Notes: a model not told the origin generated them from the sequence alone. DNA of 64,000 bases from Blastococcus sp. CPCC 205250 (GCF_019799925.1 NZ_JABGCG010000002.1:496001-560000); one strand, 5' to 3'. Positions 8,162-19,027 are shown, counted from the stretch's first letter. A program made the numbers and translations.

Positions 8162-9117
8162 CCCCGCGCGGCCCGGCCGGCCAGGCCGGCCAGGCGGGAG
8201 ACGAGGAACTCGACCGCCGCCGGGCTGTCGACGCCCTCGGCGACGTGCACCGCGGTGGGCGAGCCCGAGGGCGCCCGGCGGTCGACCAGCGTCTGGCCGC
8301 GCGTGGCACCCAGGCCGGTGTCGACGACAACGTCGCGCGGCACCGTGGTCAGCGTCCCCGGGACGACGGCCTCGGTGACGGCCAGCGCGTCGTGCACCAC
8401 GACGCCGTCCACCCCGTACGTGTCGCGGGCGTGGTCCATGTACTGCCGCAGGACAGCTCCGGCCGTCTCCCCGAGCGGGCCGGCGGCGGCGAACCGGGCC
8501 ACGCCCTCCTCGCCGAGCACCGTGGGCAGCGTGACGTCCAGCCCGACCATCACCGTCGGCACCGGGGCGGAGAACACCGCCTGCGCCGCCTCGGGGTCGG
8601 CCCACACGTTGAACTCCGCGGCGGCGGTGACGTTGCCCCCGGCGCCGGCCGACCCGCCCATGACCACCAGCCGGCCGATCCGCTCGGCGGCCTCCGGGTG
8701 GACCGCCAGCAGCAGCGCGATGTTGGTCAGCGGCCCGATCGCGGCGACCGTCACCGGCTGCTCGGAGCCCAGCAGCAGCTCGGCCAGGGCGACGACGGCC
8801 GGTCGCGGGTCCAGGGCGGCGGGAGAGGGCGGGAGCTCGACCCCGCCCAGACCCGCGGCGCCGTGCACGTGCCCGGCCCGCTCGGCCATCGGGTGCACCA
8901 ACGGCCCGCGCGCGCCCGCGGCCACCGGCACGTCGGAGCGGCCGGCCAGGTGCAGCACCCGCAGCGCGTTCTCCGTCGTCTGCGCGAGGTCCACGTTGCC
9001 GTGCACGGTGGTCACCAGGCGCAGGTCCACCTCCGGGCTGGCCAGCGCCAGCAGGATCGCCACCGCGTCGTCGATGCCGGGGTCGGTGTCGATCACCAGG
9101 GGGGTCGGCTGCTCCAC
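8158..9117 (-). CDS. inosine-uridine preferring nucleoside hydrolase
   Basis: Ribonucleoside hydrolase of 319 residues that splits nucleosides into base and ribose. The calcium-binding signature DTDPGIDDA lies at about residues 9-17. Further family landmarks are TVHGNVDLAQTTENALRVL, GPLTNIALLL, MGGSAGAGGNVTAAAEFN and VVHDALAV. The GTG at 9117 is chosen because GAGGA lies about nine bases upstream; a GTG 18 bases further upstream is possible. It is followed by an amino-acid permease gene transcribed the same way from upstream. It may feed purine bases towards the urate pathway at 34-36 kb, but that link is only thematic. Confidence 0.9.
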   Translation of the reverse strand: MEQPTPLVIDTDPGIDDAVAILLALASPEVDLRLVTTVHGNVDLAQTTENALRVLHLAGRSDVPVAAGARGPLVHPMAERAGHVHGAAGLGGVELPPSPAALDPRPAVVALAELLLGSEQPVTVAAIGPLTNIALLLAVHPEAAERIGRLVVMGGSAGAGGNVTAAAEFNVWADPEAAQAVFSAPVPTVMVGLDVTLPTVLGEEGVARFAAAGPLGETAGAVLRQYMDHARDTYGVDGVVVHDALAVTEAVVPGTLTTVPRDVVVDTGLGATRGQTLVDRRAPSGSPTAVHVAEGVDSPAAVEFLVSRLAGLAGRAARG

Positions 9118-9140
9118 GCCCCCATCCTCGCCCACGCCGG

Positions 9141-10505
9141 TCAGGCGGCCGGCCCCCGCTCCGCGAGGCGGTCCTCCCGGCGGGTGGCCGCCCGGCTGGC
9201 CAGGTACAGCAGCAGGCCCACGGCGAGCAGCGCGGCGGCCCGCAGCCAGGTCTCGGCGGTCTGCCGGGTGAGCAGCAGCACGCACGAGGCGACGGCGAGG
9301 ACCGGCAGCACCGCGGGGGCGCGGAAGTGGTCGGCCTCCACCCGGTCGCGGCGCAGCACCAGCACGGCGACGTTCGTGCTGATGAACACCAGCAGGAGCA
9401 GCAGGACGACGGTGTTGGCCAGCGCGGCCACGTCCCCGGTCGCGGTCAGCGCCATCGCCACGACCGTCGTCACCACGATCGCCACCCACGGCGTGCGGCG
9501 GCCGGGGAGCACCCGCCCCAGCACCGCCGGCAGCAGCCGCTGCTCGGCCAGCCCGAAGGTCATCCGGCTCGCCATGATCATGGTCAGCAGCGCGCCGTTG
9601 GCCACGGCGATCAGGGCGATGACGCTGAAAAGCCGGTCGGGGATCCCGACGTCGGCGGCACGCACGACCTCGAGCAGGGGACCGCTGGACTCCGCCAGCC
9701 GTCCGGGGTCGACGACGACGGCGGCCGCCAGCCCCACCAGCACGTACAGCACCCCGGCCGTCAGCAGGGAGCCGAAGAGGGCCCGCGGGTAGACGCGGCG
9801 CACGTCGCGGACCTCCTCCGCCATGTTGGCCGACGTCTCGAAGCCGACGAAGGAGTAGTAGGCGAGCACCGCGGCGGCCAGCACGCCCGAGGCCACCGAC
9901 GTCCCCGTGGGGAACTCCACCGACCGGCCCAGGTCGCCGTCGCCGCGGCCGAGGACCACCGCGCCCAGCACGACCACCAGCACCAGGCCCGAGGACTCCA
10001 CCAGCGTCATCACCGTGTTCGCCCGCATGGACTCCTGGATCCCGCGGGCGTTGAGCGCGGCGACGAGCGCCAGGAACACCAGCGCCGCCGGCACCGCCGG
10101 GACGTCGAGGAAGACGCCCAGGTAGTCGCCGGAGAAGGCCAGCGCGAGCCCCGCGGCGCTGGTGACGCCCGCGGCGAGCATGCAGTAGCCCACGAGGAAG
10201 GCGATCTCGGGCCGGCGGAAGGCCTTCTGGGCGAACACCGCCGACCCGCCGGCGCGCGGGTACTTCGTCACCAGCTCCGCGTAGGACGCCGCGGTCAGCA
10301 GGGAGAGCAGCAGCGCGACCAGCAGGGGCACCCAGATGGCGCCGCCCACCTCGGCGGCCATCACCCCCACGAGCGCGTACACGCCGGCGCCGAGGACGTC
10401 GCCGAGCACGAAGAGGTAGAGCAGGCGGCCGCTGACGGCGCGCCGGAGCCGGGTGTCGGGCTCGTCCGCCGCAGCGGTTCCGGTCGGGCCGTCGGGCTGC
10501 GTCAC
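9141..10505 (-). CDS. APC-family amino-acid permease
   Basis: Polytopic inner-membrane transporter of about 454 residues with some 12 hydrophobic helices. The first helix contains GDVLGAGVYALVG, the unwound substrate-binding segment of APC (amino acid-polyamine-organocation) transporters, and SFVGFETSANMAEEVRD is the helix-6 segment typical of the family. The GTG at 10505 (GGAG about ten bases upstream) is preferred over an upstream start in non-conserved sequence. The gene ends 23 bases before the nucleoside hydrolase, so the two probably form an operon. Substrate not predictable. Confidence 0.88.
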   Translation of the reverse strand: MTQPDGPTGTAAADEPDTRLRRAVSGRLLYLFVLGDVLGAGVYALVGVMAAEVGGAIWVPLLVALLLSLLTAASYAELVTKYPRAGGSAVFAQKAFRRPEIAFLVGYCMLAAGVTSAAGLALAFSGDYLGVFLDVPAVPAALVFLALVAALNARGIQESMRANTVMTLVESSGLVLVVVLGAVVLGRGDGDLGRSVEFPTGTSVASGVLAAAVLAYYSFVGFETSANMAEEVRDVRRVYPRALFGSLLTAGVLYVLVGLAAAVVVDPGRLAESSGPLLEVVRAADVGIPDRLFSVIALIAVANGALLTMIMASRMTFGLAEQRLLPAVLGRVLPGRRTPWVAIVVTTVVAMALTATGDVAALANTVVLLLLLVFISTNVAVLVLRRDRVEADHFRAPAVLPVLAVASCVLLLTRQTAETWLRAAALLAVGLLLYLASRAATRREDRLAERGPAA

Positions 10506-10832
10506 CGTTGGAGTCTCCGCAGCCCCCCGGGGCCCGGCAACCGGGAGCCCGGCGTCCCCCCGGCCGGACGACACGCCGGGGTGTCGGGGCGTGTCCCGGG
10601 ATGACCGACGCCTCCTCCCGGCCCTCCCACGCTCGCAGGGGCGCCGGGTGTCGACAAGCCCCCCGTGCCAGAGGCGGGTCGCCGTCCCGTCCCGGGACCC
10701 CCCGCAACGGTTGGGTCACGCGCGCCGGGCGGGGTGTCCCGACGAGGCGTCCGGAGGGCCCCGGATCCCTACCTTTCTCCTTGTCCGCGGCACCTTCCCC
10801 CGCTGCCGCGGCCACTACTTCTGGAGGACACC
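10506..10832. other. 327-base divergent intergenic region with hairpin
   Basis: No gene is visible. Near the right end lies the inverted repeat CCGCGGCA (10785-10792) / TGCCGCGG (10804-10811) with an 11-base pyrimidine-rich loop, just upstream of the ribosome site CTGGAGGA (10821-10828) of the proline-rich gene. It could fold in the 5' leader. No other structure was recognised. Confidence 0.45.
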
Positions 10833-11786
10833 ATGGCGAACGGACGGACCCCCCGGTCCACCTCGTCGCCGTCCTCCGGCGACCGCGCGGCGAGCGGTCT
10901 GCTCGGCGTGCTGGAGCGCGCCGCGGCGCTCCCTCCGGCGGAGCGGCCCCGCGGCCGCCGCCCCGTGCGGCACACCTCCACGGGTGCCCGCGGCCAGCGG
11001 GCGCTGCCGGTGGCCCGCCCGGTCCTCCCGCCGCGGACCCGCCCGGTGGCGCCGGCCGCCGTCCCCCCGCGCGCCGTCCCCCCGATCGCCGCCACCCCCG
11101 CCCCCGTCATGTGGCGCCCCGCCCCGGCGCGGGCCGAGCCGCCGGCCCCCGCGCCGCGCCGGCCCGGCCTGACCCGGCGGCTGGCCCTGTGGGGCGCGGG
11201 CCCCGGCGGCGCCCACCTGGCCTGGAACCGTCCGGCGCCCGTCCCGCCGGCCGCCGTCCCCGCACCAGCGCCGGCGCGCGTCCCGGCTCCGGCGCCGTCC
11301 CGTCCGGGGCTGCGCGACCGGCTGCGGCAGGGTGTCCGCCGGCTGGCCCTCTGGGGCTCCGGCCCCACCGGCGCCCACCTGGCCTGGAACGTCCCGGCCC
11401 AGCCGCGGGTCTACAGCCTCCGGCTGCCGCCCGTCCCCGCCAGCACGGCGGCCGTGGTGCTCACCGAGCTCCCGAGCACCCCCACGATCCGGCCCGCGGC
11501 GTCTTCCCCCGCCGCGGCCACTCTCCCGGCGCCCGGCCTGCGGGCAGCCGGTGTCCACCTCCGGGCCCCGGCCCGGCCACCCCGGGCGTCGCAGCCTCGG
11601 GCATCGGAGCCCACGGGCTGGCCGGCACCGCCGGCCACCCGACCGGAGCCCTGCCCCGCACTGCCAGCGCCGTCCGGCTGGCCGGCCCGGGACACCCCCG
11701 GCCCCCGGGCCGGTACCCGGAGCCCCGGCCGCGCCAGGACGCGCGGCGACCCGCCGACCTGCCGGATCCGGGGTCCCTCCCCCTGA
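10833..11786 (+). CDS. proline/alanine-rich protein with duplicated motif
   Basis: Unrecognised protein of up to 317 residues, rich in Pro, Ala, Arg and Gly and probably disordered. Two copies of one motif stand out: RRLALWGAGPGGAHLAWN (from residue 115) and RRLALWGSGPTGAHLAWN (from residue 169), 16 of 18 identical, each flanked by Pro/Ala linkers. No signal peptide or transmembrane helix. The ATG has a strong ribosome site (CTGGAGGA). Third-position GC is very high up to about base 11480 but falls afterwards, so the true reading frame may shift or end earlier than the stop at 11786. The motif resembles a short docking element; function unknown. Confidence 0.6.
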   Translation: MANGRTPRSTSSPSSGDRAASGLLGVLERAAALPPAERPRGRRPVRHTSTGARGQRALPVARPVLPPRTRPVAPAAVPPRAVPPIAATPAPVMWRPAPARAEPPAPAPRRPGLTRRLALWGAGPGGAHLAWNRPAPVPPAAVPAPAPARVPAPAPSRPGLRDRLRQGVRRLALWGSGPTGAHLAWNVPAQPRVYSLRLPPVPASTAAVVLTELPSTPTIRPAASSPAAATLPAPGLRAAGVHLRAPARPPRASQPRASEPTGWPAPPATRPEPCPALPAPSGWPARDTPGPRAGTRSPGRARTRGDPPTCRIRGPSP

Positions 11787-12458
11787 CCCGGCCGCCCACA
11801 GCAGGACCGGCCGCCCCGGCCGCCGTCCCCGGCCCGCTCCGCCGCGACCGGTCGCACCCCGCGACCGCGACCGACGACCCGCGTCGCCGACCCCGCCCCC
11901 TGGCCGCACGCCAGGCGCCCCCGGCCCACCCCGACGGTGCACCGCCCGCACCGCCCTCCCGACCGCTCCGCACCACGTACGCGCCTCGACCTCCCGCCGA
12001 CCCTGCCCCGAGCAGCGGCGCGCGGACCCTCCAGGGAGGCGCAGACCGACGGCGGAGCACCCGGCGAGCGCGACGCGGGACCGTCCGGCAGGTGGACGAC
12101 AGGTCCAGCCGGTACCCGTGGACGGGTATCTGACCGGCTGCCCGACCTGGCCGACGGCGCCCGTCCGGCCCCGGGACAGGAGTCGCCGCAGACCGGTCGC
12201 CGGCGCCCCGGTCGCCCGGCGCGGGAGGCGGGACGGCGCAGGGCACCGGCCGCGGACGCAGCACGCCTCCGCACCGAGCACCCCCCGGCGGGCGCTTGCC
12301 CGGGGTCCCGATCGCACGCAGCGATCGGGCCCCCCGGGCGGCGCCCGCCGCTCCCGTCGGCCCCTCCGCCCGCCGCGGGTGTCGTCGGGCACACCCGGTT
12401 GGCCGCCGGGGGATCGGTGTGGGAGAAATGTGCGGATGAACGGGGAGGGCGCGTCGCG
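11787..12458. other. 672-base stretch without a convincing gene; strong hairpin
   Basis: Open frames exist on both strands but are arginine/proline-rich with no family signature and mixed codon use, so none is called. A compound hairpin lies at 12106-12140: outer stem CAGCCGG / CCGGCTG and inner stem TACCCGT / ACGGGTA around a two-base loop, with a five-base bulge on the right side. The end of the stretch probably holds the promoter of the phosphatase gene that follows. It may hold a decayed extension of the proline-rich gene or an RNA element. Confidence 0.45.
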
Positions 12459-14576
12459 GTGAGGCCGCTCCCGCCCCGCCCCGCCCGGGACGACGACCCG
12501 GCCGTGCCCGTGGACGCCGCGCAGCGCCTCCGGCTCGAGCTCGCCGTCGAGGCCGCCGGCATCGGCAGCTTCGACTGGGACCTCGTCACCGGCGAGCTCG
12601 ACTGGGACGACCGGCTGCTGCAGCTGTTCGGCTACTCCCGCGAGGAGTGGAGCCAGCGCATCGAGGCCTTCACCGCCCGGCTGCACCCCGACGACGTGGA
12701 GAGCACCACCGCCGCCCTCCAGCACGCCGTCGACACCTGCGGCGCCTACGACGCCGAGTTCCGCGTGGTCCTGCCCACCGGCGAGACCCGCTGGGTGCGC
12801 GGCCGCGGGCGCGCGCTGTCCGACGAGCGCGGCACCGCCGTCCGCCTGCTCGGCGCCGCGTACGACACCACCAGCGCCCGCGCCGCCGACCAGCACGTCG
12901 CCCGCGTGCTCGAGGCGATGAACGAGGCCTTCTTCTCCCTCGACCGCGACTGGCGCTTCTCCTACGTCAACCGCCGCGCCGAGCAGGTGCTCGACCGCCC
13001 GCGCGGGGACCTGGTGGGCGGGGACATCTGGGAGCTCTTCCCGCACGCCGTCGGCAGCGACTTCGAGACCCACTACCGCGGCGCCGTCGCCACGGGCCGG
13101 GAGCGGGTCTTCGAGGCCTACTACCCCGAGCCGCTGGACGCCTGGTTCGAGGTGCGGGCCTGGCCCACCCCCGACGGCCTGTCGGTCTACTTCCTCGACG
13201 TGACCGAGCGCCGCCGGGCCGGCACGCGGGCCCGGGAGGCGGCCGCCCGGCTGCGCGCCATCGCCGAGATCAGCGCGGCGATGGTCGACCAGCTCGGCCG
13301 CGGCCGCGACGAGCGGGCGGCGCTGCAGCGGGTCACCGAGGCCGTCGTCCCCGTCTTCGCCGACTGGGCGATCGGCACGCTCGTCGACGAGGACGGGCGG
13401 ATGCGGGACGTCGCGAGCTGGCACGCCGACCCGGCGCTGCGGGACACGACGGCGCGCTACGCCGATCTCCGGCTGGCCTCGCTGCAGGACGACGCCCCGG
13501 TGCTGCGGGCCCTGCAGTCGGGGCAGGCGCTGACGGTCGACGACGTCCCCGCGGTGGTGCGGCACACCCTGCCGCCCGGCGAGGTGGTCGAGGTCTTCGA
13601 CCGGCTGGCGCCCCGCACGGCGCTGACCCTGCCGATGGCCGCGCACGGCCGGACGCTGGGCGCGCTGAGCATGTACCGCGGGACCGGCCGGACAGCGGCG
13701 GACGCCGACGACGTGGCCGCCGCCCGCGAGGTGGCCGAGCGGGTCGCGCTGGCCCTGGACAACGCCCGGCTGCACGACCAGCAGCGCCGGCTGGCCGAGG
13801 AGCTGCAGCGCAGCATGCTCACGGCCCCGCCCCGCCCCGACCACGCCGAGGTCGTCGTCCGCTACCACCCGGCCGTGGAGGCCGCGCAGGTCGGCGGCGA
13901 CTGGTACGACTCGTTCCTGCAGCCCGGCGGCGCGATGGTGCTCGTCATCGGCGACGTGGTCGGCCACGACATCGCGGCGGCCGCGGCCATGGGGCAGCTG
14001 CGCGGCCTGGTGCGCGGCATCGCGTTCCGCGAGGGTGCCGGCCCGGCCAGCGTGCTCACCGACCTCGACGTCGCCGTCCGCGGCCTGGAGATGGACACGA
14101 TGGCCACCGCCGTCGTCGCCCGGGTCGAGCAGACCCCCCAGCAGAAGGCCGCGGGGACCACGACGCTGCGATGGTCCAACGCCGGGCACCCGCCGCCGCT
14201 GCTGCTGCACGGCGACGGCACCGTCGAGGAGCTCTCCGGCGCGCGGCCCGAGCTGATGCTCGGGGTCGACCCCGGTGCCCGGCGCACGGAGTCCGTGGTC
14301 ACCGTCGAGCGGCCGGCCACCGTGCTGCTGTACACCGACGGGCTGGTCGAGGCCCGCGACCAGGAGCTCGACGACGGCATCGCGGCCCTGCGCGAGGCGC
14401 TGGTCGACCTGGCCGGCCTCCCGCTCGCGGAGCTGTGCGACGGCCTGATGGCGCGGCTGCGCCCGCACGGCGTGGCCGACGACGTCGCCCTGGTCGCCGT
14501 CCGGCTGCACCCCGAGGACCGCCCGCGCCCGGCCGAGGCCGGCACGACGCACGTCCCCCCGGTCCCCGGCGCCTGA
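12459..14576 (+). CDS. PAS-PAS-GAF-SpoIIE (PP2C) serine phosphatase
   Basis: Cytoplasmic sensor phosphatase of 705 residues. PAS-3 type domain about 29-140 (SFDWDLVTGELDWDDRLLQL), second PAS about 148-255 (FFSLDRDWRFSYVNRRAE), GAF about 275-450, PP2C/SpoIIE phosphatase about 453-690. Metal-binding motifs are present: GGDWYD near 479, GDVVGHD, YTDGLVE and DDVALVAV. Proteins of this type dephosphorylate STAS anti-anti-sigma factors and so release sigma factors under stress. No STAS partner is adjacent; the nearest RsbW-like gene is the convergent cluster behind it. The GTG at 12459 is chosen from the GGGAGG about ten bases upstream; a longer start is possible. Confidence 0.9.
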   Translation: MRPLPPRPARDDDPAVPVDAAQRLRLELAVEAAGIGSFDWDLVTGELDWDDRLLQLFGYSREEWSQRIEAFTARLHPDDVESTTAALQHAVDTCGAYDAEFRVVLPTGETRWVRGRGRALSDERGTAVRLLGAAYDTTSARAADQHVARVLEAMNEAFFSLDRDWRFSYVNRRAEQVLDRPRGDLVGGDIWELFPHAVGSDFETHYRGAVATGRERVFEAYYPEPLDAWFEVRAWPTPDGLSVYFLDVTERRRAGTRAREAAARLRAIAEISAAMVDQLGRGRDERAALQRVTEAVVPVFADWAIGTLVDEDGRMRDVASWHADPALRDTTARYADLRLASLQDDAPVLRALQSGQALTVDDVPAVVRHTLPPGEVVEVFDRLAPRTALTLPMAAHGRTLGALSMYRGTGRTAADADDVAAAREVAERVALALDNARLHDQQRRLAEELQRSMLTAPPRPDHAEVVVRYHPAVEAAQVGGDWYDSFLQPGGAMVLVIGDVVGHDIAAAAAMGQLRGLVRGIAFREGAGPASVLTDLDVAVRGLEMDTMATAVVARVEQTPQQKAAGTTTLRWSNAGHPPPLLLHGDGTVEELSGARPELMLGVDPGARRTESVVTVERPATVLLYTDGLVEARDQELDDGIAALREALVDLAGLPLAELCDGLMARLRPHGVADDVALVAVRLHPEDRPRPAEAGTTHVPPVPGA

Positions 14577-14579
14577 CCG

Positions 14580-15770
14580 TCACGCGGCGGGCGGCCGCCG
14601 GGGTGTGAGGACGGCGCGGACGACGAGCCCGGCGACCAGCGCCCAGAAGGCGGCGCTCACCCCGGCGATCGCGATGCCCGAGGCGGCCGTGGCGAACGCG
14701 ACGACGGCGGGGACCCGCTCGTCCGCGTCGGCGAGCGCGGCCTGCAGCGACGAGGCCAGCGTGGCGAGCAGGGCCAGCCCGGCGACCGCCGGGACGACGC
14801 CCGCGGGAGCCAGTTCCACGAGCGTGGCGAACGCCGCGGAGGCGATGCCGAGCGCGACGAGGACGCCGCCCGCGGTGACGCTCGCGATCCAGCGCCGGGA
14901 CCGGTCCTCGCCCGCGGCCGGCCCGGCCGCCAGCGCCGCGCTGATCGCGGCGAGGTTGACGGCGTGGCCGCCCGCCGGCGCACCGGTCAGCGTGCCGACG
15001 CCGGTGACGAGCATCGTGCGCCGCCACGGGACGTCGTAGCCGAACCCCTTCAGCACCGCGACGCCGGGCACGTTCTGCGAGGCCATCGTGACCAGGTACA
15101 GCGGCAGCGCGATGCCGAGCATGCCCCCGACGGAGAACGCCGGCGCCGTGAGGTCCAGGCGGGGCACGAGGTCCGCGGCGTCGACGCGGGCCCCGGTGGC
15201 GGTGATGTGGACGCCGATGACGACCGCCGCGGCGAGGAAGGCCAGCGGCGCCGACCAGCGCGGCAGGAACCGCATCGCCAGCAGCCACACGACCACCACC
15301 GGGGCGACGGCGAGCGGGTCCGACGCCAGCCCGGTGACCGGCCCGAGGCACAGCTGGAACAGCACGCCGGCGAGCATCGCCTGGGCGACCGACGCCGGGA
15401 TCCGGGCGATGAGCGCGCCGAGCTGCGGCACGAGCCCGGTGAGCACGATCAGCGCGCCGGTGACGAGGAAGGCGCCCACCGCCGCGGGCCAGCCGCCCTC
15501 GACCGTCCCCGTCGTGGCCAGCAGCGCGGCTCCGGGCGTCGACCAGGCGACGGTGATCGGGGTCCGGGTCCAGGTCGCGAGCAGCGCGCCGGACAGGCCC
15601 ATCGTGACCGTCACCGCGAGGAGCCCGCTGGCGGCCTGGTCGGGGTCGGCGCCGACGGCCGTCAGGCCGCTCAGGACGACGACGAAGGCGCTGGTGAAGC
15701 CGACGAGGGCCGACACCACGCCGGCGACGACCGGCCGGGACAGCCCCTCCGGCGCCGGGACCGCCGTCAC
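14580..15770 (-). CDS. benE: BenE-type benzoate/proton symporter
   Basis: Inner-membrane transporter of 396 residues with about 11-12 helices. Matches the BenE family: TWSRTPITVAWSTPGAA-like segment (here TRTPITVAWSTPGAALL), NVPGVAVLKGFGY, and GAPAGGHAVNLAAISAAL. BenE imports benzoate with protons, but no benzoate-degradation gene is present in the window, so the true substrate is open. The GTG at 15770 overlaps the TGA of the upstream RsbW-like gene (GTGA), and there is no good ribosome site, so translation depends on coupling. It ends three bases from the convergent phosphatase gene. Confidence 0.88.
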   Translation of the reverse strand: MTAVPAPEGLSRPVVAGVVSALVGFTSAFVVVLSGLTAVGADPDQAASGLLAVTVTMGLSGALLATWTRTPITVAWSTPGAALLATTGTVEGGWPAAVGAFLVTGALIVLTGLVPQLGALIARIPASVAQAMLAGVLFQLCLGPVTGLASDPLAVAPVVVVWLLAMRFLPRWSAPLAFLAAAVVIGVHITATGARVDAADLVPRLDLTAPAFSVGGMLGIALPLYLVTMASQNVPGVAVLKGFGYDVPWRRTMLVTGVGTLTGAPAGGHAVNLAAISAALAAGPAAGEDRSRRWIASVTAGGVLVALGIASAAFATLVELAPAGVVPAVAGLALLATLASSLQAALADADERVPAVVAFATAASGIAIAGVSAAFWALVAGLVVRAVLTPRRPPAA

Positions 15771-16189
15771 GCCGGGGGGAGGACGGCCCAGACGTGCTTG
15801 GTGCCGTCCTCGGCGTACCAGCCGTGGGCACTGGAGAGCTCGGCGATCAGGTAGAGGCCCAGCCCGCCCTGGCTCGGGTCGCGGCCCACCGCCAGCGTCG
15901 GCGGCTGGTCCGCGGCGCTGTCGGTCACCTCGAGCAACCAGGCCGAGCCGGCGCGGCGGACCGCGGCGCGCACCCGGCCCCCGCCGTGGCGCAGCGCGTT
16001 GGAGGCCATCTCGTCCAGCGCGAGGACCAGGCGGTCGCGCAGCTCGGGGTCGGTCCCGTCGAGGAGGACGCGGACCTCGGCCCGGACGCGGGGCAGCTGG
16101 GCGACGTCGGCGAGGTCCCAGGACCGGCCGTCGGTGGCGTCGGGCGGGGTCGCCGAGGGCCACAGCTGCCCGGCCGACTCCCGTGTCAC
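15767..16189 (-). CDS. RsbW-like ATP-binding protein
   Basis: GHKL-type ATPase of 140 residues, close in sequence to the protein at 6836-7333. N box LDEMASNALRHGGG, G1-like TDSAADQPPTL, G2 GGLGLYLIAELS, C-terminal KHVWAVLPP. The family comprises anti-sigma factor serine kinases and related regulators. It begins with GTG at 16189 and its stop overlaps the start of the BenE transporter, so kinase-like regulator and transporter are co-translated, an unusual pairing. No sigma factor or STAS gene is next to it. Confidence 0.85.
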   Translation of the reverse strand: MTRESAGQLWPSATPPDATDGRSWDLADVAQLPRVRAEVRVLLDGTDPELRDRLVLALDEMASNALRHGGGRVRAAVRRAGSAWLLEVTDSAADQPPTLAVGRDPSQGGLGLYLIAELSSAHGWYAEDGTKHVWAVLPPA

Positions 16190-16286
16190 GCCCCGCCTAC
16201 CTCGCCTCGTCGCGCCGGCCGCTCTGCTGGACCGAACACTCGCGTATGCGCCGCGACGGAGCCCTCCAAACCTGCCGTGACCGGAG

Positions 16287-17914
<1,628 letters not shown>

Positions 17915-19027
17915 TCACCTCCTGAACCTCTCCACGCCGAAGGGGGCGGCGAGCGCGGGCGGCTCGCCGGAGACGAGCTGCTCGGCCAGCAGCTCGCCGG
18001 TGAGCGGGGTGAGCAGCACCCCGTTGCGGTGGTGCCCGGTGGCCAGCAGCAGCCCCGGCAGCCCCGAGGCGCCCAGCACCGGGGCGTTGTCCGGGGTGCC
18101 CGGCCGCCAGCGGGCCAGGGTCTCCACCAGCTCCAGCTCCGTGACCCCCGGCACGACCTCGATCGCGTCGTGCAGCAGGTCGTGCACGCCGCCTGCGGTC
18201 ACCGTGGGGTCGAACCCCCGCTCCTCGACGGTCGCGCCGACGACCAGGCCGTCCGGGCCCTGCGGCACCAGGTAGACCGGGCGGCCGCGGACCAGCGCCC
18301 GCACGGTCCCCGTCAGCAGCCCGGCCGCGCCGCGCAGCCGCAGGATCTGCCCCTTCACCGGCCGCACGGGCAGTGCCGGTGCCCCGGGGAGCCCGCCGCT
18401 GTGCGGGCCGAGGGCCAGCACCACGGTGGCGGCGCGGACCTCCCCGCCGCCGTCGAGCGCGAGCCCGCAGGCCCGGCCGCCGTCGGTCAGCAGCCCGGCC
18501 ACGCGGGAGCGGACCAGCCGGGCGCCCGCGCCCTCGGCGGCGGCGAGGAGCGCCGGGTGCAGCTCGCGGGGGTCCACCGAGAGGTCGCCGGCCACGTGCA
18601 GCGCGCCGCGCACGCGCGGGCTCAGCGACGGCTCGCGGCGCCGCACCTCCCGGCCCAGCAGCCGGTGCACCTCGAGCCCGAGTTCCACGTGGAACCGCTG
18701 GAGGTCCGCCAGCGCCGCCATGTCGTCGTCGTCGAAGCCGACCACCAGCGTGCCGGCGGTCCGCAGCGGCACCCGGACGCCGGTGGCGGCGGCCAGCTCG
18801 TCGAGGAAGGCGGGGTAGCGCTCCAGCGACGCCAGGCACAGCCGCAGCAGCGCCTCCTCGCCGTAGCCGGCCTCGGAGACCGGCGCGAGCATCCCGGCGG
18901 CGGCCCGCGAGGCGCCGCCGCCCGGGGCGTCGTCGACCACGGTCACCGACAGCCCCCGCTGGGCGGCCCGCCAGGCGACCGACAGCCCGATCAGCCCGCC
19001 GCCGGCGACCACCACGTCGGGGGTCAC
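17915..19027 (-). CDS. thiO: glycine oxidase ThiO
   Basis: FAD-dependent amine oxidase of the DAO family, 370 residues. It oxidises glycine to iminoacetate (dehydroglycine), the glycine-derived unit used by ThiG in aerobes. The N-terminal dinucleotide site is VVVAGGGLIGLSVAWRAAQRG, shortened in quotation here to its GGGLIG core; other DAO signs are AAAGMLAPVSE, PVKGQILRLRG and ATGHHRNGVLLTP. The GTG at 19027 overlaps the stop of cytX, and the stop lies inside the ribosome site of thiS, so all are tightly coupled. Confidence 0.94.
   Translation of the reverse strand: MTPDVVVAGGGLIGLSVAWRAAQRGLSVTVVDDAPGGGASRAAAGMLAPVSEAGYGEEALLRLCLASLERYPAFLDELAAATGVRVPLRTAGTLVVGFDDDDMAALADLQRFHVELGLEVHRLLGREVRRREPSLSPRVRGALHVAGDLSVDPRELHPALLAAAEGAGARLVRSRVAGLLTDGGRACGLALDGGGEVRAATVVLALGPHSGGLPGAPALPVRPVKGQILRLRGAAGLLTGTVRALVRGRPVYLVPQGPDGLVVGATVEERGFDPTVTAGGVHDLLHDAIEVVPGVTELELVETLARWRPGTPDNAPVLGASGLPGLLLATGHHRNGVLLTPLTGELLAEQLVSGEPPALAAPFGVERFRR

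Noticed and set aside
11332..12462. Possible gene in the gene-poor stretch before the phosphatase
   Set aside because: Third-position GC is not raised in this frame, it is extremely Arg/Pro-rich and has no plausible ribosome site or similarity.
10815..14552. 1245-codon minus-strand frame over the phosphatase and the proline-rich gene
   Set aside because: Low-complexity Gly/Arg/Pro sequence with no motif, opposite to a clear PAS-GAF-SpoIIE gene.
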